NCBI GenBank assembly: GCA_023437885.1
Contig: JAEZFH010000213.1
Location: forward strand, 1 to 20,246
Direction: 5' to 3'
DNA from: Bacillota bacterium
GTDB taxonomy: Bacteria > Bacillota > Clostridia > Lachnospirales > Lachnospiraceae
Length of the DNA: 20,246 bases
In this document: piece by piece, positions 13,465-20,246 of the stretch
How the letters are laid out: every line of letters starts with the position of its first letter
Numbering within the stretch: the stretch's first letter is position 1
Position numbers and translations under genes: made by a program
Notes under the pieces: model-generated
What the model was told of the DNA's origin: nothing
The model's database searches: none
The model's input: the letters and a program-made list of their open reading frames with translations, nothing else

Positions 13465-16400
13465 ATGCAAAAGTGGCAAAAACGGATAGGTTCACTCGTC
13501 CTTGTGGTTGCGATGATGGTCACGACGGTATTCGGAAACGGAATGATACCGGCGACGGCCTCAGCGGCAGGGGATAGCTGGGCGGCCGGAATTACTGATG
13601 GGGCGGCAGTTGCTCAGAAGAGAGCAATCTGGACCGATAAAACCCAGCCGGTGGACAAGCGGGTGGAGGCATTGCTAGCCTGTATGACACTGGAGGAGAA
13701 AGCGGCACAGATGACACAGCCGGAACAGAAGGAAACGACTCCGGAGCTTGTCAGGAGTCTGGGGATTGGGTCTGTTCTGAGCGGCGGTGGTTCCCCTCCG
13801 AAAGAACAACCCGGGAACACCTTTGAGGACTGGGCAGTGCATGTCAACGAATATAAGGCGGCTGCCTTACAAAGCCGACTTGGTATTCCGTTGATTTATG
13901 GAGTAGATGGAGTGCATGGGCATAATAACGTGGACGATGCCGTTATTTTCCCTCACAATATCGGGCTTGGCGCAGCAAATGACGCTGATTTGACGGAACG
14001 GGTCGGAGCGGCGGCAGCGGAAGAGATTCGCGCCACGGGGATACAATGGACCTTTGCGCCTACGCTTGGCGTGCCGGACTCGGAGCGTTGGGGAAGATTT
14101 TATGAATGCTTCGGAGAAGATGCGGACCTGGTAAGCAATTTAAGTGCGGCTTACATCAAGGGTTTTCAGGGAACGGGAGCAGACCGGTTTACTCCCGGGA
14201 GAGTGGCATCCACGGCAAAGCACTACCTCGGTGAAGGCCAGACAGACCATGGTGCTAATAAGGGGAATGTAAAATTATCTGCGGCTGAATTTGACAAGCT
14301 GTTAGAGGATAGAGGACTATTAAAGCCCTATGAGGAAGCGATCAAGGCAGGAACCAGGACAGTGATGGTGTCCTACAATAGTGTGGACGGATTGAAATGC
14401 CACGCCAATGGGCATTTGGTCACGGATATCCTGAAAGGAGAGAAGACGGCGGAGAACCCGTTGGGTCTGGGCTTCACCGGCTTCGTGGTCAGTGACTATA
14501 ACGGCATACAGGAATTGCAAAGCTCTGACTATCCCACCTATGAAGATAAGGTAGCAGCCAGCGTGAATGCCGGCGTAGATATGTTCATGGAGGCTCAGAA
14601 ATGGCGGGACTTCATCAGCACGCTGATATCTGCTTACCATAAAGGAAGAATCACGGCAGAGAGAATCGATGATGCGGTATCCCGTATTCTTCGAGTGAAA
14701 TTCGAGCTGGGATTATTTGAAGAAATCGTAGGGAATGAGACAGAAAAGGCTTTGTTAGAAAAGGCTGGAGGCGATGTGCACAGGGCAATTGCCAGAGAAG
14801 CTGTTGCGGGGAGCTTGACTGTCCTTAAGAATGAGAAAGTAGGAGGAGAAACCGTACTTCAGAAGCTGGCGAAGGCAAAAAATATTATGCTGGCCGGATA
14901 CAAAGCGGATAATATCGGTGCACAATGCGGCGGCTGGACGATCAGCTGGCAGGGCGGCATGGATGTGAACGGCAGCAGGGTGACCGAGGGGACGACGATT
15001 CTGGAAGGCTTCAAGGAGGTTGCCAAAGAGGGAACCAGGATTTCCTACAGCCCGAGAGGAAAAATCTCCTCGGGTACTGAGGTTGCCGTAGTGGTGGTTG
15101 GCGAGGAGCCTTATGCGGAGTCCAACGGTGACAGGGCGGAAGAGGCTTTAACCCTGAGCAGCCTTGATTTGAATGTAATAAAGACGGCAATCAGTACGAA
15201 GGGTGATACACCTTTGGTGCTGCTTCTTACCACGGGGCGTCCGATTGCCCTGGCAGACTACATAGACCGGTTTGATGCGGTAGTGGAAGCCTGGCTGCCC
15301 GGAACAGAAGGTGCCGGCATTGCAGATGTAATGCTGGAGGAAGGCAAGGAGTTTGGCGGGGTCCTTCCGGTAACCTGGATGTGGTATCCCCAGGATATCA
15401 AGGATAAGTTCACTAATCCGGCTAAAGTATTGTTCCCTCGGGGAACGGGTCTGAAGCGGGATGGAAGTTCCATTCTTCCAGGGGGCCAGACAAGCATCGG
15501 AACCAGACCGGCTCCTCCGGCAAGCGGCGGGGATGACAAGGAGATTAAGACACGCAGCGGCGGTATCGATATTGCAGCCTATGGCGGAAAGCTGGAAGGG
15601 GAGTACAGTAATCTGAGGGGCTTCACGAATCATAATGTTTCCATCGGCAAGGAGCAGGATAATGGGGCAGAAATCGGCTTTGTGGAATGGGATGTCAAGG
15701 ATTGGGCGAATGCGAAGTGGATTGTCTATATCAGACAGGCTGGACAGTATAAATTAACGGCGCGGATGAAGGTGGATAAGCCCGGAAACGACAGATACAA
15801 ATTCTATATTGGCACCAAAATAACCGGAGACGGAGATGAGGCAAACCAGACGACGATACCTACCAGGATAACGGAGGGCTACGAGACGCTGGACATTGGA
15901 ACGGTAAGTATCGGAGAAACGGGGATTCATGGCATCAAGGTCATGGATGGCGCAGCTGATGCAAATTGGACTGCAACTCCCATGGTAAAGGCGAAGCTGG
16001 ATTATCTGCAGCTTGAATTGATTCCCGGAACAGAACAGGGAGCCTATGATAATTCTGTGGATATCCCTGTAGGTGACCCGGCAGATGAGACGGCGCCAGC
16101 CTCCCATGGGAATGTGATTACCTCCAAGGGAGTTGATGTGTACATGACTTCTACGGAGAATGCTCAGAATATGTCCTGGTACAAATATCCGACGGAGATG
16201 AAGAACCAATTGACCAGGAAGGATTCTCTGGACATTACTTCTGTGGATGACCAGGATTTCACCACGATTTTTGTGGAGGGTGATAAGACCTATCAGGAGC
16301 TTCTCGGAATCGGAACCTCTCTGGAGGAATCCACAATTAATAACCTGGCGCAGCTTACGCCGGAGATTCAGGATGAATTCTTAAGGATGCTGGTGGATCC

Positions 16401-19400
16401 GAAGCAGGGTGGAATGACTTTATTCCGTATCACGATTGGCACCTCCGACTTTACGGCACAGAGCTTCTATACCTATTACGATGCAAGGGAATTAACGGCG
16501 GAGAATGCCATTTATAACAGCCAGACCGGAAGCTATGAGCCGGATTGGTACAATACGACAGGAAAGGGCTTCTCCATTCAGAAGGATATCAATTATAAGA
16601 TTGTTGATACAGTGCAGAAGGTGATTGCCCTGGCAAAGGAGTACGGGGTTGAAGATGAAGTAAGATTCTTTGCCTCCTCCTGGACTCCTCCGGGCTGGAT
16701 GAAGGAAGAAACAGCAGCAAGCAAGAGCTATAAGGACAATGACTTATTGTTAAAGGGCGGTTCTTTGAAGGATAGCCATATTGATAATCTGGCTATGTAC
16801 TATACCAGGTATCTGGAGGAATATGCCAAACTGGGAATTGACATCTATGGAATGACGCTGCAAAATGAACCTTTGCTGGAGATTAACTATCCCAGCTGTG
16901 CAATGACCGGAGAGCAGGAAGGCAAGCTGGCAATAGCAATAAAGAAAGCTATTGGGAACAGTACGGTATTAAGTGATGAAGCAAAGAAATGCAAGCTATG
17001 GGCATTTGACCATAACCCGGGAGATGCGCATAAATATGTAGCCCGGATTCTAAGTGTGCCCGGTGCCAATGAGGCATTGGACGGAGTTGCCTTCCATGAC
17101 TATGGGGGTCCGCTCACCAATCTGCAGAGTGTGTTAGATACGGTATTGAATCAGGGAAGCAGAAAGGATCAGACCGTGAACCTGACCGAACGCTCGGTAT
17201 GGGGAACCTATGGAGCCAATCAAATCGTAACCTACCTGAGGAACAGTGCAATCAGCTATAATTCATGGGTGACCATGCTGGACAGCAATGTGGCTAAGCA
17301 TCAATGGGTTGGAACACCTGATCCTACAATGTTTGCTCGTGCGGCAGGAAGTGACAATGACTATTGGCCTATGCCGGAGTTCTACCTTACAGGCCAGTTT
17401 GCAAGATTTATCCGCCCCGGATATGTGCGAGTGGAATCTGGCCCTGGATCAGTCGATACAATCACCAATGTGGTGTTCAAGAATCCCAAAACAGGCGAGC
17501 TTGTGGCTGTAGTTGTAAACCAAACCGATAAAAAGCAGAACTTTAAGTTTATCTGTGATGGAGTGCAGTTTATCGGAGGAATCCCGGCTAAGAATGTTGC
17601 AACCTATCTATGGAAGAACCCTTCGGGTATTCAAAATGATATAGAAGCAGGCTTTAGCGCAGATCAGTATTCGGCGGCTTCGGCAGGAGTAATAGTAGAT
17701 AATACTGAACATATGGTGAAGACTGCCAGCACGGACGATTATGTTGATTACATTATCAATGCGAAAGCAGCGGGACTTTATCATGTAATTCTGGAGCAAA
17801 AGCCAGGTGCTGATAACCAGAAGATAGAGCTTTATCAGGGGAATACACTGCTGAGTACTGTGAATGCTACCAAGACCTGGAACACAGCAAGAGTAAAGGT
17901 TCAGGGAACGGTTAAGCTAGCCTCGGCAGGGATACAGCAGCTTAGGATAAAGATGTCTCCGGGAGTTGAGCTGTACCGCATCCGATTAAAGAAAACGGAT
18001 GAGGTATATAAGCTGCCCGGAAAGATAAAGGCTGCACAGTATCATGCAATTGTAACAGACAGCGGAGCTCCCAGTTCCGCTACAATAGAAGACAATCAAA
18101 CAGTTGGAAATATTGCTTCCTGGAGTCATCTTCTCTATGAAGTGGATATTCCGGCAGACGATACCTATACATTCACTCTTTCGTCTGCAACACAGAGCGG
18201 TAAGCCGGTAGGATTCATTGTTATTGTGGATGGAATAGAATTGGTTCAAAGAATGAATACCGACTGGGGCTGGGGAGATGGAAAATACATTGCCAGCGGT
18301 GATTGGAATGCTTTCAACCTGAACTCGGTGGATATCAACCTTAAAGAAGGCAGGCATACGCTTGAAATTAAGATAGGTAACTCGATCAATCTTGACTGGT
18401 TCTCCATCGGCTCCGCCGTGGAATTAAACGCACCTGAGATCATCGAGGGCCAGGAGGATTTGAAGGAAATTCCGATTACCATCACCGGCGGTAAGTTCGC
18501 AGTATCCAGTGTCACCGGCGGTTCAATTGGGGGCTCTGCTGTGACTGGAAGTGCGATTGATCCTTCCGCTACCACAGGAAGTGCACTTACCCTCAAGGCG
18601 GAAGGTTTGCCGGAAGGTGTGACAGCACAGTTTACGAAGACGGATGATACCCATGGAATAGTTACTCTTGCAGGTAACCGGACCGTTGATTTTGATGAAG
18701 ATAAAAAGATTACAGTAATCACGATGGTAGAGCAGCCAAACGGAAATGTTTACCCTGTTACGGAATACTTCGTAATAACAGCGGTGAAGGATTCGGAGAG
18801 CCTGCGGATACCGGAGCAGGATTTATCCGTCCCGGCAGCGGTAGGGGAGAGCAGGAAGATTACATTGAAGCTGGAGGGTGGAACCTTTACGGCAGCGAAT
18901 GTGAATCAGATTGCCATCGCGGGAGACGGAGCGCAGTTCTATGAGCTGAGGGGAGTAGCTTATATAGATGCCGAAACGGCAGAGCTGGATTTAGTTTATA
19001 AGAAAATGTTTTACCGAAGCGTAAGGCTGGAGGTCACCGTGCCCGTTTCTGCCTATGAGCAGGGCGATAAAGCGTTGGTTGCCGGAGCTGAGATGCAGCC
19101 GGTGAATGGTTTTCCGGAAGCCCTGGTATTGTCCGGGGATGCAGCACTGACGCTGACCGAAGAGAAAGCCTATGCTAATCGCGGCTCTTTGGCGGACCAG
19201 GTTGCAGTCGGGAATTATGTGGACTATTTCCTGGATGTTACTGATCCGGGAACTTATGTGGTCACCTATTCGATGAATACCCTGACTGCAAACGGAACCT
19301 CCTATTCCAATGCCTGGGAAATCAACCGTGGGGTGCCCGGAAGCCTTGGGACGAACAGCTACAAGCAGGTAAATATTCCGGGATTGTGGACTAATGGCAC

Positions 19401-20246
19401 GGTTAAACTGCGCCATATGGTGGAATTATCCGCAGGAAAGCAGACCCTGGAATTCAAGGCAAAGATGGGCGGTTACCGGATTTCCTCCATCCAGGTGGAA
19501 CCGGTGAACGTCAGAAAAATCTCAGATCGATTAAATCAGGAAACTGTAATTCCCGGAGTGGACTTTTATGACGCTACGGATCTGCATGTAATCATCGGAG
19601 AGAATATCGAGTATACGGTAGCAGGCTCCGCCTTCGCCTATATGATCGAGGTGGAACAGGCGGGAACCTATCAGATGAAGATGAATTATGCAATAGAGAG
19701 CTCCTCCAAGGTAGCCCTGAAGGTGTCCCGCGAGATGCCGGAAGGCTCGTCAGCCTTGGGAGAGATAAAGCTTCCCGCGACGGGAGGATGGTCATCCTTC
19801 AAGTCTTCCGAAGGGCTGTCCATGGAGATTCCAAAAGGAAGGTATACGCTGCGTACCGCAGTAACGGGAGACGGAGTGAATATCAAATCCTTATCCCTGA
19901 CCTATGTGAAAGCGGGAGGCGCAGAAGAGATACCGCTGAGGGGCATCACCCTTGATAAGACAAGTGGAACCTTGAAGGTAGGGGAGACCGTTACACTGAC
20001 TCCTTCCTTCACTCCGGCGAATGCGACGGACCAGACTCTGGAGTGGAGTTCAGACCATCCGGAGGTAGCGATGGCAGCAGGGGGTGTAGTTACGGCAAAA
20101 GCACCGGGAACTGCCGTAATAAAGGCAATCTCAAAGAAATACCCGGCAATTTTAGCAGAGTATACGCTGACAGTGACCCAGGCCACATCGCCGACGCAAA
20201 CGCCAACGACAAAACCGACGGAAACTCCTGCAGGAAAGCCGACAGT
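13465..20246 (+). CDS. Secreted bifunctional GH3-GH30 glycosidase with many accessory modules (partial)
   Basis: An open frame of 2260 codons with no stop before the right edge. Residues 1-34 are a signal peptide (basic start, long hydrophobic core, ATASAA site). Residues 63-668 are a two-domain GH3 enzyme of the glucan-exohydrolase type: IPLIYGVDGVHGHNN, APTLGVPDSERWGRFYE, KH at 252-253, nucleophile D344 in GFVVSDYNG, acid/base region GEEPYAE (546-552) and closing LFPRGTGL. Residues 696-853 are a CBM6/35-like sandwich. Residues 890-1384 are GH30: GIGTSLEES, SWTPPGWMK, acid/base E1135 in QNEP, nucleophile E1242 in LTERS. Then come CBM6-like modules (about 1391-1512 and 1515-1653), Ig-like sheets (1654-1872), two more CBM-like modules (1874-2014 and 2027-2152), Big2 (2157-2238) and a Pro/Thr linker. 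The C-terminus is outside the window; a cell-wall or surface anchor is likely but unseen. A beta-glucan substrate, perhaps beta-1,6-linked, is inference. GAGGGAGG lies 6 nt before the ATG. Confidence 0.92.
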   Translation, partial: MQKWQKRIGSLVLVVAMMVTTVFGNGMIPATASAAGDSWAAGITDGAAVAQKRAIWTDKTQPVDKRVEALLACMTLEEKAAQMTQPEQKETTPELVRSLGIGSVLSGGGSPPKEQPGNTFEDWAVHVNEYKAAALQSRLGIPLIYGVDGVHGHNNVDDAVIFPHNIGLGAANDADLTERVGAAAAEEIRATGIQWTFAPTLGVPDSERWGRFYECFGEDADLVSNLSAAYIKGFQGTGADRFTPGRVASTAKHYLGEGQTDHGANKGNVKLSAAEFDKLLEDRGLLKPYEEAIKAGTRTVMVSYNSVDGLKCHANGHLVTDILKGEKTAENPLGLGFTGFVVSDYNGIQELQSSDYPTYEDKVAASVNAGVDMFMEAQKWRDFISTLISAYHKGRITAERIDDAVSRILRVKFELGLFEEIVGNETEKALLEKAGGDVHRAIAREAVAGSLTVLKNEKVGGETVLQKLAKAKNIMLAGYKADNIGAQCGGWTISWQGGMDVNGSRVTEGTTILEGFKEVAKEGTRISYSPRGKISSGTEVAVVVVGEEPYAESNGDRAEEALTLSSLDLNVIKTAISTKGDTPLVLLLTTGRPIALADYIDRFDAVVEAWLPGTEGAGIADVMLEEGKEFGGVLPVTWMWYPQDIKDKFTNPAKVLFPRGTGLKRDGSSILPGGQTSIGTRPAPPASGGDDKEIKTRSGGIDIAAYGGKLEGEYSNLRGFTNHNVSIGKEQDNGAEIGFVEWDVKDWANAKWIVYIRQAGQYKLTARMKVDKPGNDRYKFYIGTKITGDGDEANQTTIPTRITEGYETLDIGTVSIGETGIHGIKVMDGAADANWTATPMVKAKLDYLQLELIPGTEQGAYDNSVDIPVGDPADETAPASHGNVITSKGVDVYMTSTENAQNMSWYKYPTEMKNQLTRKDSLDITSVDDQDFTTIFVEGDKTYQELLGIGTSLEESTINNLAQLTPEIQDEFLRMLVDPKQGGMTLFRITIGTSDFTAQSFYTYYDARELTAENAIYNSQTGSYEPDWYNTTGKGFSIQKDINYKIVDTVQKVIALAKEYGVEDEVRFFASSWTPPGWMKEETAASKSYKDNDLLLKGGSLKDSHIDNLAMYYTRYLEEYAKLGIDIYGMTLQNEPLLEINYPSCAMTGEQEGKLAIAIKKAIGNSTVLSDEAKKCKLWAFDHNPGDAHKYVARILSVPGANEALDGVAFHDYGGPLTNLQSVLDTVLNQGSRKDQTVNLTERSVWGTYGANQIVTYLRNSAISYNSWVTMLDSNVAKHQWVGTPDPTMFARAAGSDNDYWPMPEFYLTGQFARFIRPGYVRVESGPGSVDTITNVVFKNPKTGELVAVVVNQTDKKQNFKFICDGVQFIGGIPAKNVATYLWKNPSGIQNDIEAGFSADQYSAASAGVIVDNTEHMVKTASTDDYVDYIINAKAAGLYHVILEQKPGADNQKIELYQGNTLLSTVNATKTWNTARVKVQGTVKLASAGIQQLRIKMSPGVELYRIRLKKTDEVYKLPGKIKAAQYHAIVTDSGAPSSATIEDNQTVGNIASWSHLLYEVDIPADDTYTFTLSSATQSGKPVGFIVIVDGIELVQRMNTDWGWGDGKYIASGDWNAFNLNSVDINLKEGRHTLEIKIGNSINLDWFSIGSAVELNAPEIIEGQEDLKEIPITITGGKFAVSSVTGGSIGGSAVTGSAIDPSATTGSALTLKAEGLPEGVTAQFTKTDDTHGIVTLAGNRTVDFDEDKKITVITMVEQPNGNVYPVTEYFVITAVKDSESLRIPEQDLSVPAAVGESRKITLKLEGGTFTAANVNQIAIAGDGAQFYELRGVAYIDAETAELDLVYKKMFYRSVRLEVTVPVSAYEQGDKALVAGAEMQPVNGFPEALVLSGDAALTLTEEKAYANRGSLADQVAVGNYVDYFLDVTDPGTYVVTYSMNTLTANGTSYSNAWEINRGVPGSLGTNSYKQVNIPGLWTNGTVKLRHMVELSAGKQTLEFKAKMGGYRISSIQVEPVNVRKISDRLNQETVIPGVDFYDATDLHVIIGENIEYTVAGSAFAYMIEVEQAGTYQMKMNYAIESSSKVALKVSREMPEGSSALGEIKLPATGGWSSFKSSEGLSMEIPKGRYTLRTAVTGDGVNIKSLSLTYVKAGGAEEIPLRGITLDKTSGTLKVGETVTLTPSFTPANATDQTLEWSSDHPEVAMAAGGVVTAKAPGTAVIKAISKKYPAILAEYTLTVTQATSPTQTPTTKPTETPAGKPT

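Noticed and set aside
15148..15633. Minus-strand open frames opposite the large glycosidase (also at 15754-16209, 18246-18722 and 18991-19416)
   Set aside because: All lie opposite well-conserved GH3, CBM-like or GH30 coding sequence, lack supporting ribosome binding sites and show no recognisable domains.

Overview
The window reads as chromosomal DNA of an anaerobic, spore-forming, plant- or glucan-degrading Firmicute, most likely a Lachnospiraceae / Clostridium cluster XIV type. This rests on the pepP-efp pair with a KPGKG-loop EF-P, a spoIIIAA gene, strong AGGAGG ribosome binding sites with some GTG and TTG starts, and an oxygen-sensitive 2-hydroxyacyl-CoA-dehydratase-type enzyme with its ATPase. 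A very large multimodular secreted glycosidase adds to the picture. Species cannot be fixed from the sequence alone. I see no rRNA, tRNA, CRISPR array, transposase, integrase or phage gene.

Layout. (1) 1-1110: end of an M24 Xaa-Pro peptidase, then efp and its terminator. (2) 1319-2395: an XRE helix-turn-helix regulator fused to a complete desulfoferrodoxin, followed 26 nt later by a small GIY-YIG-like protein and a terminator. (3) 2548-4227: two single-pass, membrane-anchored proteins of unknown function. (4) 4289-7390: a redox-enzyme locus. It holds a degenerate MobA-like nucleotidyltransferase fused to a ModE-type winged helix, a promoter overlapped by a perfect 8-8-8 dyad, a double-cubane-cluster-type reductase, its BadF/HgdC-type ATPase activator, and a strong terminator. 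(5) 7391-10697: single accessory genes (APH-family kinase, four-helix membrane protein, DJ-1/PfpI protein, LUD-domain protein), all on the plus strand with their own ribosome binding sites. (6) 10718-11488, minus strand: aroE, convergent with the LUD gene and divergent from spoIIIAA. (7) 11791-13328: spoIIIAA without the rest of the spoIIIA operon, followed by a small nitroreductase. (8) 13465 to the right edge: an open frame of more than 2260 codons. It encodes a signal peptide, a GH3 enzyme, a CBM-like module, a GH30 enzyme, several further beta-sandwich modules, a Big2 domain and the start of a Pro/Thr linker.

How it fits together. The most coherent functional unit is 4289-7390: a probable ligand-sensing regulator beside an ATP-driven low-potential reductase whose substrate is unknown. 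The most striking single gene is the GH3-GH30 enzyme, which joins two glycosidases in one secreted chain. The HTH-desulfoferrodoxin fusion keeps every expected metal ligand and is a good candidate for a superoxide- or iron-responsive regulator. pepP-efp and spoIIIAA are close neighbours in Bacillus subtilis and related genomes. Here they lie about 10.7 kb apart with accessory genes between them, and spoIIIAB-AH do not follow spoIIIAA, so a conserved block appears to have been broken up.
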